Assembly (NCBI GenBank): GCA_007133145.1
Contig: SLNF01000133.1
Coordinates: 1 to 12,638, forward strand
Reading direction: 5' to 3'
DNA length: 12,638 nt
Source of the DNA: Nitriliruptorales bacterium
GTDB taxonomy: Bacteria > Actinomycetota > Nitriliruptoria > Euzebyales > Egibacteraceae
The number at the start of each line of letters is the position of its first letter. Position 1 is the stretch's first letter. The position numbers and the translations under genes were made by a program. The notes under the pieces were generated by a model. The model was given only the letters and a program-made list of their open reading frames with translations, was not told the origin of the DNA and did not search any database. Below, in pieces: positions 1 to 6,974 of the stretch.

Positions 1-588
1 GCGCGGCCTCGGCGGGGCCGAGGGCCGCGAGCCCTGCGGGCCCGCGCGCCGACAGCGCGGCGACGTAGGAGGCCTGCCAGGCCTCGGCGCCCTCGACGTG
101 GTGGCGCGGGGCCCTCACCGACAGCCCCGCAGAGCCGTCCGCGGCAGCGAGGACGACGGCCTCGCTGCCGGCCAATGCCCCGGCGAGGCGCTCCCCGAGG
201 TCGGCGAGCGAGGCCGCCGGCGCCTCGGCCGGCACGGACAGCCCGAGGACCGGGGTGGCAGGTGCGGTGCGCCACGCGAGGACCGTGAGGTCGAGCGGCA
301 GCCGCTCGTCGACGACGGGCAGGTCGAGGGCTTCAGCGAGCGCCGCCGCCTCGCCGGCCGCGGGACGCGCGAGGGAGAGCTCGGCCCGGCCGAGTCCGGC
401 AAGGTCGGCGTCGACCGTGCCCCACAGCGCGGGGCGCGGCCCGGCGCCGAGCACCACCACGAGGGTTGCCGCGGGCAGGGCGGCCACGGCCTCCTCGGCG
501 GCGCGACGCAGCCGCCCGACCTCCTCGGGCACCGACGGCGAGAGGTCGGCGAGCAGCACCGGCGCGGCCGGTAGGAGGGTGACGCCGC

Positions 589-595
<7 letters not shown>
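1..595 (-). CDS. MEMO / class III extradiol dioxygenase-like protein, partial (C-terminus off left edge)
   Basis: The minus-strand reading frame opens with ATG at 595-593 and runs open to the window edge, giving about 198 residues (start MLSGVTLLPAAPVLLADL). The pattern of a short hydrophobic start, then 'VGRLRRAAEEAVAALPAATLVVVLGAGP' style helix-strand, and later 'VVLAAADGSAGL' matches the class III extradiol dioxygenase subunit B-like proteins that sit between miaB and miaA in many actinobacteria. In true LigB/MEMO enzymes an early His-Pro motif supplies a metal ligand; here that position reads Pro-Ala-Ala-Pro, so catalysis is doubtful. The start overlaps the miaB stop by 7 bp (ATGCTGA), indicating translational coupling in a miaB operon. 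Function is unknown; the family call rests on recalled patterns and neighbourhood. Confidence 0.68.
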
Positions 596-1995
<1,400 letters not shown>

Positions 1996-2002
1996 GGCCG
2001 AC

Positions 2003-2008
2003 AGGGTA
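2003..2008 (-). promoter_or_regulatory. Putative leaderless promoter (-10) of miaB
   Basis: The minus strand reads TACCCT, matching the actinobacterial -10 pattern TANNNT, and exactly 7 nt separate it from the miaB ATG. RNA polymerase would start at or one base before the A of ATG, giving a leaderless transcript. This agrees with the lack of any purine-rich ribosome binding site. No convincing -35 is visible. TA dinucleotides are scarce in this sequence, which gives the match some weight. Confidence 0.5.
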
Positions 2009-2065
2009 GCGGCCGACCCGGGCGGACCGCGCTCCTGCTCCCACTGCCCCCGCGGTGGCCGCCGC

Positions 2066-2071
2066 TAGGCT
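2066..2071 (+). promoter_or_regulatory. Putative leaderless promoter (-10) of the small membrane protein gene
   Basis: TAGGCT on the plus strand is followed by 7 nt and then ATG at 2079. The spacing is the same as for miaB on the opposite strand, and again there is no Shine-Dalgarno sequence. It also argues against the upstream in-frame GTG at 2055, which would lie before the -10 element. Confidence 0.5.
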
Positions 2072-2078
2072 CGCGGGC

Positions 2079-2567
2079 ATGCTCGACGTGCTCGCCACCT
2101 GGGCGCAGGCCGGGGCATGGGGCTACCTCGCCGTCGCGCTCGGCGCGGCCCTCCCCTGGCTCGAGATCCTCGTCGTCATCCCCCCGGCGATCGCGCTGGG
2201 GCTCGACCCCGCGGTCGTGGGCGTCGTCGCCCTGCTCGGCAACGCGCTGCCGGTCGTGGCCATCGTCGAGGGCTACGAGCGCCTCGACCGGTGGTCACGA
2301 GTCCGGCGGGGTCGCCCCCTGCCCGGCGCGGACGGACGGCGTGGCTCGCGCGGAAGGCGGGTGCTCGCGCGCTACGGGGTACCGGGGCTCGCGCTCCTCG
2401 GACCGCTCCTCACCGGGGTGCACCTCGCGGTCGTCGTCATGCTCGCCTCGGGTGGCCGCCCCCGGCGGGCGCTGCTGTGGACCTCGGCGAGCCTCGCGGC
2501 GTGGACCGTGGCGATCGTCGCACTGAGCGTCGTCGGCGTCGACGCCGTCGCCGGCGACGCGGGTTGA
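2079..2567 (+). CDS. Small integral membrane protein, small multidrug export (PF06695)-like
   Basis: The 162-residue product is mostly hydrophobic, with membrane segments at about 15-40, 43-64, 100-123 and 130-155. A basic cytoplasmic loop lies at about 68-97 (RWSRVRRGR...RRGSRGRR). The arrangement of a Pro-Trp-Leu-Glu motif in the first helix (E29), then IPPAIALGLDP, then LLGNALPV, and later GVPGLALLGPLLTGVHLA resembles the 'putative small multi-drug export protein' family PF06695. Transport of drugs by this family is a database name more than a demonstrated activity, so I make no substrate claim. The ATG at 2079 is preferred to the in-frame GTG at 2055 because the -10 element lies between them. 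The gene diverges from miaB and ends 30 bp short of the convergent rny stop. Confidence 0.72.
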   Translation: MLDVLATWAQAGAWGYLAVALGAALPWLEILVVIPPAIALGLDPAVVGVVALLGNALPVVAIVEGYERLDRWSRVRRGRPLPGADGRRGSRGRRVLARYGVPGLALLGPLLTGVHLAVVVMLASGGRPRRALLWTSASLAAWTVAIVALSVVGVDAVAGDAG

Positions 2568-2597
2568 GCGCCGGCCTTGCCCCGGTGGAGGCGGTCC

Positions 2598-4010
2598 TCA
2601 GGAGGCGAGTCCCCGGGCACGCACCTCGCGGATCACCGTCACGGCGATCTGGCCGGGGTAGGCGAGCTCGGCTTCGAGGCTGCGGGCGATCTCGCGCGCG
2701 AGCCGGCGCGCCTCGACGTCGTCGACGGCCTCGGGGCTGACCATCACGCGGACCTCGCGACCCGCCTGCATCGCGTGCACCTGGCTCACGCCGTCGAAGG
2801 CGCCGACGAACTCCTCGATACGTTGCAGCCGCTGGCAATGCGCCTCGACGTTGTTGCGCCGAGCTCCAGGGCGGCTCGCCGAGACCGCGTCGGCGGCCTG
2901 GGTGAGCACGGCCTCGACGGTCTGCGGCGGCACCTCGTCGTGGTGGGCGGCGATGGCGTGGACCACCGGCTCGGACTCGCCGAGCCGGCGCGCAACCTCC
3001 GCGCCGATCGCCGCGTGGCTACCCGCGACCCGGTGGGTGAGGGCCTTGCCGATGTCGTGCAGCAGCCCGCAACGCCGGGCGAGCGCAGCGTCGACACCGA
3101 GCTCCTCGGCCATGGCGCCGGCGAGCAGGGCGGCCTCGACGGCGTGCGCACGGACGTTCTGCCCGTAGGAGGTGCGGAACTCGAGCTGGCCGAGCAGGCG
3201 GCGCAGCTCGGGGGCGAGGTCGTCGACCCCGGCGTCGGTCGCGGCCCGCTCACCCGCCTCGACGATCGCCTCGTCAACGTCGGCCGTGGCGCGCTCGTGG
3301 GCGGACTCGATGCTCGAGGGGTGGATCCGCCCGTCCTCGAGCAACGCCACGAGTGTGCGGCGTGCCGTCTCGCGCCGCACCGGGTCGAAGCTCGAGAGCA
3401 CGACGACGCCGGGGCTCTCGTCGACGAGGAGATCCACGCCGGTGAGGTGCTCGAAGGCGCGGATGTTACGGCCCTCGCGACCGATGATCCGACCCTTGAG
3501 CTCGGCGTCGGGCAGCTCGACCGTCGAGGTCACCGTCGCGTGGGTCGCCGAGGACGCCACGCGCTGGATCGCCGTGGCGACGATGTCGTGGGCGCGACGC
3601 GTCGACTCGGCGCGTGCGCGCTCCTCGACCTCGCGGACGAGGTCGCGGGCGTCGGCGCGCGCGTCGGCCTCCACCTCCCGCATGAGCATGCGCCGGGCCT
3701 CGTCGACGGTGTAGTCGGCGATCTCCTCGAGGCGCTTGCGCACGACGATGCGGGCATCGTCGAGGTCGGCCTGCTCGGCGTCGAGGCGGCGCTCGCGGTC
3801 GGTGAGGTGGCCCTCGCGCAGCTCGAGGGTGTGCGCCTTGGTCTCCAGCGTCGACTCGCGGATCGCGAGTCGCTCCTCGCGGGCGTCGAGCTCGCCGCGG
3901 CGGTGGGCCTGCTCGCGGCTGCGCGCGTGCAGCCGACGTTGGAGGAAGGCTCCGAGGAGGGCCACCGCCGCCAGGCCGAGGATCGCGATGCCGATCGCGG
4001 TCGCCCCCAT
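2598..4010 (-). CDS. rny: Ribonuclease Y (membrane-anchored endoribonuclease)
   Basis: RNase Y starts mRNA decay by endonucleolytic cleavage at the inner face of the membrane. The 470-residue protein shows the family order. An N-terminal membrane anchor lies at 4-22. A long charged coiled coil (about 28-140) follows, then a KH domain with GRIIGREGRN at 173-182. The HD domain has H289, the H318-D319 pair (LLHDIGKA) and H356-H357 (AHHDEVP). The C-terminal domain has QAGREVRVMV and ends with the typical YPGQIAVTVIRE stretch. It is shorter than the roughly 520 residues of Bacillus homologues, with most of the loss in the coiled coil. ATG at 4010 has GGAG five bases upstream. Its neighbours recA, recX and miaB repeat the cinA-recA-rny-miaB neighbourhood known from Firmicutes. 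RNase Y is absent from many better-known actinobacteria, which mainly use RNase E/G and RNase J. Confidence 0.96.
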   Translation of the reverse strand: MGATAIGIAILGLAAVALLGAFLQRRLHARSREQAHRRGELDAREERLAIRESTLETKAHTLELREGHLTDRERRLDAEQADLDDARIVVRKRLEEIADYTVDEARRMLMREVEADARADARDLVREVEERARAESTRRAHDIVATAIQRVASSATHATVTSTVELPDAELKGRIIGREGRNIRAFEHLTGVDLLVDESPGVVVLSSFDPVRRETARRTLVALLEDGRIHPSSIESAHERATADVDEAIVEAGERAATDAGVDDLAPELRRLLGQLEFRTSYGQNVRAHAVEAALLAGAMAEELGVDAALARRCGLLHDIGKALTHRVAGSHAAIGAEVARRLGESEPVVHAIAAHHDEVPPQTVEAVLTQAADAVSASRPGARRNNVEAHCQRLQRIEEFVGAFDGVSQVHAMQAGREVRVMVSPEAVDDVEARRLAREIARSLEAELAYPGQIAVTVIREVRARGLAS

Positions 4011-4038
4011 GCGTGCTCCGATCCCTCAGGCGGGCCTC

Positions 4039-4059
4039 GCAGCGGTTGCGCACCGCTGC
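4039..4059 (-). promoter_or_regulatory. Strong stem-loop in the rny 5' leader, next to the start site
   Basis: A perfect 8-bp inverted repeat (GCAGCGGT / ACCGCTGC) with a 5-nt loop ends 28 nt upstream of the rny ATG. There is no T-tract after it, so it does not look like a simple intrinsic terminator. In the predicted transcript it is the most stable structure before the ribosome binding site. It could control translation, mRNA stability or autoregulation by RNase Y; the function is inferred. Confidence 0.55.
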
Positions 4060-4122
4060 CCGGGCCGCCTCCCGGCGGTCTCCCACCAGCGCGGTCGGGC
4101 GAGGGGACTCCGCGCCACCACG

Positions 4123-4138
4123 CCAGCAAACACGCTGG
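4123..4138 (-). promoter_or_regulatory. Small hairpin at the predicted 5' end of the rny transcript
   Basis: The minus strand reads CCAGC-GTGTTT-GCTGG, a 5-bp stem with a 6-nt loop. It begins within a base or two of the transcription start predicted from the -10 at 4146-4151. A 5'-terminal hairpin can shield an mRNA from 5'-end-dependent nucleases. The stem is short and could be coincidental. Confidence 0.35.
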
Positions 4139-4145
4139 TCAGCGG

Positions 4146-4175
4146 AGCATAGGACGGCCTTGGGGCAACCGTCAA
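4146..4175 (-). promoter_or_regulatory. Sigma-A type promoter of rny
   Basis: This is the best housekeeping promoter in the window. The minus strand reads TTGACG (4170-4175), an 18-bp spacer, then TATGCT (4146-4151). Transcription would start near 4139, giving a leader of about 130 nt before the rny ATG at 4010. It begins 11 bp beyond the stop codon of the upstream membrane protein gene, so rny can be transcribed independently of recA-recX. Confidence 0.7.
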
Positions 4176-4186
4176 CGTTAGGTGAC

Positions 4187-4480
4187 CTACTGTCGCGATA
4201 GGAGGTCGCGATCGCTCGTGCGCTGGAGTGCACGGCTGCCCGCGGTGCTGTCGAAGGGCTCGGCCTCCAGGCGGCCGCCGCGGCCGCTGGCGTAGATGAG
4301 GGCGATGAGGGTCGCAAAGAGCGCCGCGGAGGCGCGATCGACGGTCACGAGGACCCCGAAGGCGGCGAGCAGGACGCCGTAGCCGACGAGCGCACGCCAC
4401 CACCCTCGGCCGATGAGGGCGATCACCGCGACCGCGAGCGCGGGGATGCCCGCGAGGATCCATGCCTGGGCCACGGTCAC
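4187..4480 (-). CDS. Small membrane protein of unknown function (three predicted helices)
   Basis: I do not recognise a family. The 97-residue product has three hydrophobic segments at about 6-24, 29-46 and 51-66. A polar tail follows with GRGGRLEAEPFDSTAG and an end rich in Arg, Asp and Ser (DRDLLSRQ). The first two helices flank GRGWWRAL, which has positive charge suited to a cytoplasmic loop. The start is GTG at 4480, supported by AGGAGG at 4489-4494 with 8-nt spacing, one of the best ribosome binding sites here. It lies between recX (143 bp upstream) and rny (promoter 11 bp past its stop), with a possible -10 of its own at 4567-4572. A real gene is likely given the ribosome site, the amphipathic layout and the lack of any alternative coding frame in this interval. 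Confidence 0.72.
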   Translation of the reverse strand: MTVAQAWILAGIPALAVAVIALIGRGWWRALVGYGVLLAAFGVLVTVDRASAALFATLIALIYASGRGGRLEAEPFDSTAGSRALQRTSDRDLLSRQ

Positions 4481-4566
4481 GGCGCTGCCCTCCTGTCCTG
4501 CCTCGAGGTGGGCGCGGACCCGCGGTCACCCACGAGGCCCGGTCGCCGCCCTGGGCGTCGCCGGCC

Positions 4567-4572
4567 AGCGTA
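4567..4572 (-). promoter_or_regulatory. Possible -10 element for the 97-aa membrane protein gene
   Basis: The minus strand reads TACGCT, a TANNNT match in the spacer after recX. It would give a leader of about 80 nt ahead of the GTG at 4480. No -35 is recognisable, so this is a weak call. Confidence 0.3.
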
Positions 4573-4602
4573 GACGACGTGCGGCGGCGCTGGCGCATGT
4601 GA

Positions 4603-4618
4603 GCGGCCCGTCAGCCGC
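4603..4618 (-). terminator. Possible weak terminator hairpin after recX
   Basis: GCGGC and GCCGC pair around a 6-nt loop, starting about 5 nt past the recX stop. The stem is only 5 bp and no T-run follows. Actinobacterial terminators often lack the T-run, but the hairpin could equally be chance in such GC-rich DNA. Confidence 0.25.
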
Positions 4619-4623
4619 GTCCG

Positions 4624-5127
4624 TCAGTCCCAGCGGCGATCGAGCCCGGAGGCCCGCAGCGCCACGCGCCGCGCGAGCCCCTCGGGGTAGCCGCGGCGGG
4701 TGAGGAAGCCGACGAGTCGGGCAGCGACCCGCTCGGGGTCGAGGTCGGGGGGCAGCCGCGCGGCACGCTCCGCCGCGAGCTCGAGCGCGACCGCCTCCTC
4801 GTCGCGCTCCTCGACGGCGGCCATCGCCTCGTCGATGAGGCCCTCGGGGACCTGCCGCCGCGTGAGCTCGCGGCGCAGCCGAGCGGCCCCGTACCCGCGG
4901 CCGAGGCCACGGTCGGCGACCCAGGCCCGGGCGAAGGCGCGGTCGTCGAGCGTGCCGAGCGCCCGGCCGCGCGCCAACGCCGCCTCCACCACCGCGCGCC
5001 CCCAGCCGCGCTCGAGCAGCTTGGCCCGCAGCTCCGCCTCGGTCTGGGGCCGTGCCCGCGTCGAGCGCAGGAGGAAGGCCACGGCCGCCTCGACGTCGCG
5101 GTCGGCGGCGACCTCCTCCGCGCTCAC
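4624..5127 (-). CDS. recX: Regulatory protein RecX
   Basis: RecX binds within the groove of RecA filaments and modulates recombinase and coprotease activity. The 167-residue product is all-helical and Arg/Ala/Glu-rich, with the tandem three-helix repeats of the family. The signature LDDRAFARAWV is at about 60-70, followed by GYGAARLRRELTRRQVPEGLIDEAM, and a third repeat has LVGFLTRRGYPEGLARRV. The start is GTG at 5127, which overlaps the recA stop as GTGA (4 bp). RecX synthesis is therefore coupled to recA and comes under the same SOS promoter. Length and placement directly after recA are typical of actinobacteria. Confidence 0.93.
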   Translation of the reverse strand: MSAEEVAADRDVEAAVAFLLRSTRARPQTEAELRAKLLERGWGRAVVEAALARGRALGTLDDRAFARAWVADRGLGRGYGAARLRRELTRRQVPEGLIDEAMAAVEERDEEAVALELAAERAARLPPDLDPERVAARLVGFLTRRGYPEGLARRVALRASGLDRRWD

Positions 5128-6251
5128 GCCTTCTTGGCTCCGCCGCCCTTGGGCGTGGCGTCCTTCGGCGTGGTCCCCTTGCCGGTGGCGGCCCTCGCCC
5201 CGCTGGCGTCGGCCTCGGCGGCGCCGAGTGCGTCGTGCAGGGAGGTGTCCTCGCCGCTGACGTCGGTGGGCACGAGGCCGAGCTGCTCGGCGATCCGCTT
5301 GCTGATGACGTCGGCGACGTCGGTGTGCTCGCGCAGGAACTTCCGCGCGTTCTCCCGGCCCTGCCCGAGCTGCTCGCCTTCGTAGGTGTACCAGGCCCCC
5401 GCCTTCTTGATGATGCCCTCGTCGACGCCGACGTCGATGAGCGAGCCCTCCTTGGAGATGCCCTCCCCGAAGAGGATGTCGAACTCGGCCTGGCGGAAGG
5501 GCGCGGCGACCTTGTTCTTCACGACCTTCACGCGCACGCGGTTGCCGACGAACTCGTTGCCGTCCTTGAGCGACTCGATGCGCCGGACGTCGAGGCGCAC
5601 CGAGGAGTAGAACTTCAGCGCCCGCCCGCCCGACGTCGTCTCCGGGGAACCGAACATCACCCCGACCTTCTCGCGGATCTGGTTGATGAACACCGCGGAG
5701 GTCTTCGACTTGTGCAGGGTCCCGGCGAGCTTGCGCAGCGCCTGGCTCATGAGCCGCGCCTGCAGGCCGACGTGGCTGTCGCCCATCTCGCCCTCGATCT
5801 CGGCGCGGGGCGTGAGGGCGGCCACCGAGTCGACGACGATGACGTCGACGGCGCCGGAGCGCACGAGCATGTCCGCGATCTCGAGGGCCTGCTCCCCGGT
5901 GTCGGGCTGACTGACGAGCAACGCGTCGACGTCGACGCCGAGCGCCTTGGCGTACTGCGGATCGAGGGCGTGCTCGGCATCGATGAACGCGGCGATGCCC
6001 CCGGCCCGCTGCGCCTCGGCGACGACGTGCAGCGCGACGGTCGTCTTGCCAGAGCTCTCGGGGCCGTAGATCTCGGTGACCCGACCGCGGGGGATGCCGC
6101 CGATGCCGAGCGCGAGGTCGAGGCTGATCGCGCCGGTGGGGATCGCAGCGACGTTGACCTTCGCCTCCTCCCCCATCCGCATGATCGAGCCCTTGCCGTA
6201 CTGCTTCTCGATCTGGCCAATGGCCATGTCGAGGGCCTTCTCACGCTCCAT
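5124..6251 (-). CDS. recA: Recombinase RecA
   Basis: DNA-dependent ATPase that forms filaments on ssDNA, drives strand exchange and stimulates LexA self-cleavage. The 375-residue protein carries Walker A GPESSGKTT (63-71), catalytic E93 in DAEHALDP, Walker B ending VIVVDS (D141), the L1 region EGEMGDSHVG, and the L2 region around TSGGRALKFYSS. It ends in a low-complexity Thr/Lys/Gly tail (about 355-375). The frame stays open 22 codons upstream to a GTG at 6317. I chose ATG at 6251 because GGAGGAG lies five bases before it and because the resulting start MEREKALDMAIGQIEKQYGKG fits the family. recA is followed by recX with a 4-bp overlap and preceded by its own SOS promoter, so it is not solely dependent on the cinA-thpR unit upstream. 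Confidence 0.99.
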   Translation of the reverse strand: MEREKALDMAIGQIEKQYGKGSIMRMGEEAKVNVAAIPTGAISLDLALGIGGIPRGRVTEIYGPESSGKTTVALHVVAEAQRAGGIAAFIDAEHALDPQYAKALGVDVDALLVSQPDTGEQALEIADMLVRSGAVDVIVVDSVAALTPRAEIEGEMGDSHVGLQARLMSQALRKLAGTLHKSKTSAVFINQIREKVGVMFGSPETTSGGRALKFYSSVRLDVRRIESLKDGNEFVGNRVRVKVVKNKVAAPFRQAEFDILFGEGISKEGSLIDVGVDEGIIKKAGAWYTYEGEQLGQGRENARKFLREHTDVADVISKRIAEQLGLVPTDVSGEDTSLHDALGAAEADASGARAATGKGTTPKDATPKGGGAKKA

Positions 6252-6256
6252 CGGTG

Positions 6257-6263
6257 CTCCTCC
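6257..6263 (-). promoter_or_regulatory. Ribosome binding site of recA
   Basis: GGAGGAG on the minus strand with 5-nt spacing to ATG at 6251. This decides the recA start against the in-frame GTG at 6317. Confidence 0.85.
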
Positions 6264-6352
6264 GGCAGTCTGGGCGGGCAGGGCGTCGAGCCTCACCGTA
6301 GCCGCGGGGTACGACACGTGGGCGAGGTCGCGGCGGTGGACTGTTGACGGGC

Positions 6353-6358
6353 AGTGTA
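6353..6358 (-). promoter_or_regulatory. -10 element of the recA promoter
   Basis: The minus strand reads TACACT, one base downstream of the SOS box. Transcription would begin around 6346, leaving a leader of about 95 nt before the recA ATG. No good -35 hexamer is found 17-18 bp upstream; that stretch is largely occupied by the LexA operator. Confidence 0.6.
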
Positions 6359-6359
6359 G

Positions 6360-6373
6360 CGAACAGACGTTCG
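6360..6373 (-). promoter_or_regulatory. LexA (SOS) box controlling recA-recX
   Basis: CGAAC-N4-GTTCG is a perfect match to the Gram-positive/actinobacterial LexA operator (consensus CGAAC-N4-GTTCG). On the minus strand it reads CGAACGTCTGTTCG. It sits between the -10 and the expected -35 position, where bound LexA would block RNA polymerase. Regulation by DNA damage is established for recA in most actinobacteria; its use here is inferred from this site. Confidence 0.88.
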
Positions 6374-6378
6374 CATCG

Positions 6379-6398
6379 CTCGTCGGTGCGACGACGAG
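6379..6398 (-). terminator. Possible terminator hairpin between thpR and recA
   Basis: CTCGTCG and CGACGAG form a 7-bp stem with a 6-nt loop. It begins about 24 nt beyond the thpR stop and just before the recA SOS box. There is no T-tract. It is well placed to insulate the rodZ-rimO-cinA-thpR unit from recA. Confidence 0.38.
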
Positions 6399-6422
6399 GC
6401 CCCGGCCCGCCCTCTGACGGGC

Positions 6423-6971
6423 TCACGCATCGCCGCTGAGCGCGTGGACACTGCGATCCTCGTAACGGGGACCGCCAGCGGCCGGCACCGAGCGCATGAC
6501 CCGCACCTCGGTGACCCGCCAACGCGACCTCGGGCCCCGCCAGTCCGGCTCCTCGCCCGGCAGCCGCCCACGACCGCGCACCCGGGCGAGCGTGAGGTGC
6601 GCGGAGAACGGGCGCTCGTCGCAGTCGACGTCGCGCGCCGCCAGCGCCGCGCGGGTGCGCCCGGCCAGCGCCGCGAGTCCCTCCGAGGGGGCGACCCCCG
6701 CCCAGAGCACGCGTTGCCCGAAGGTGCCGAGCGTCCCGGTGAGGCCGACCTCGAAGGAGCCCGTGTGGGCCGCGGCCTCAGCGACGGCCCCGCTCACCGT
6801 CCGTGCCTGGTGCTCCTGGGCGTCGCCGACGAAGGCGAGGGTGAGGTGCCAGCCCTCGGGCTTCGTCCACCGCAGCGTGGGCCAGCGCTGCCGCAGCCCC
6901 ACGAGCGCCTCGTCGAGGCGCGCCCGAACCTCGGCCGGGACGGCCACGGCGACGAACAGACGCTCGGCCAT
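6423..6971 (-). CDS. thpR: RNA 2',3'-cyclic phosphodiesterase (2H phosphoesterase family, LigT/ThpR)
   Basis: Hydrolyses 2',3'-cyclic phosphate ends of RNA to 2'-phosphomonoesters; some homologues ligate 2'-5' ends in vitro. The 182-residue protein has the two hallmark H-x-T-x motifs, H42-L-T-L and H125-L-T-L, about 80 residues apart. It also has the usual N-terminus (RLFVAVAVPAEVRARL) and the C-terminal pattern of strand then 'V..M.S' (VTEVRVMRSVP). ATG at 6971 lies 3 nt past the cinA stop, with a GGTGAGG stretch in the end of cinA as a possible ribosome site, so translation is coupled to cinA. The order cinA-thpR(ligT)-recA is also known from Deinococcus. Confidence 0.93.
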   Translation of the reverse strand: MAERLFVAVAVPAEVRARLDEALVGLRQRWPTLRWTKPEGWHLTLAFVGDAQEHQARTVSGAVAEAAAHTGSFEVGLTGTLGTFGQRVLWAGVAPSEGLAALAGRTRAALAARDVDCDERPFSAHLTLARVRGRGRLPGEEPDWRGPRSRWRVTEVRVMRSVPAAGGPRYEDRSVHALSGDA

Positions 6972-6974
6972 GCC

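Larger units (their letters stand above)
4481..4623. other. Intergenic region between recX and the 97-aa membrane protein gene
   Basis: No coding frame with a plausible start is visible in these 143 bp. They hold a short hairpin just after the recX stop (4603-4618), a TACGCT candidate -10 (4567-4572) and the AGGAGG ribosome binding site at 4489-4494. Confidence 0.5.

Noticed and set aside
2055..2078. Earlier GTG start for the small membrane protein
   Set aside because: The -10 element at 2066-2071 lies downstream of it, and no ribosome binding site precedes it.
2546..2559. 14-nt perfect palindrome near the end of the small membrane protein gene, considered as a bidirectional terminator
   Set aside because: It lies inside coding sequence before the stop, has no loop or T-tract, and such palindromes are common in GC-rich codons.
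2577..4181. Long plus-strand open frame antisense to rny
   Set aside because: Low-complexity shadow of the RNase Y gene, whose KH and HD motifs fix the true frame.
6252..6317. 22-residue N-terminal extension of RecA from GTG 6317
   Set aside because: ATG 6251 has a strong GGAGGAG site and matches the normal RecA N-terminus; the extension lies in the 5' leader.
5052..6347. Long plus-strand open frame antisense to recA
   Set aside because: RecA on the minus strand is unmistakable, and the antisense product has no family features.
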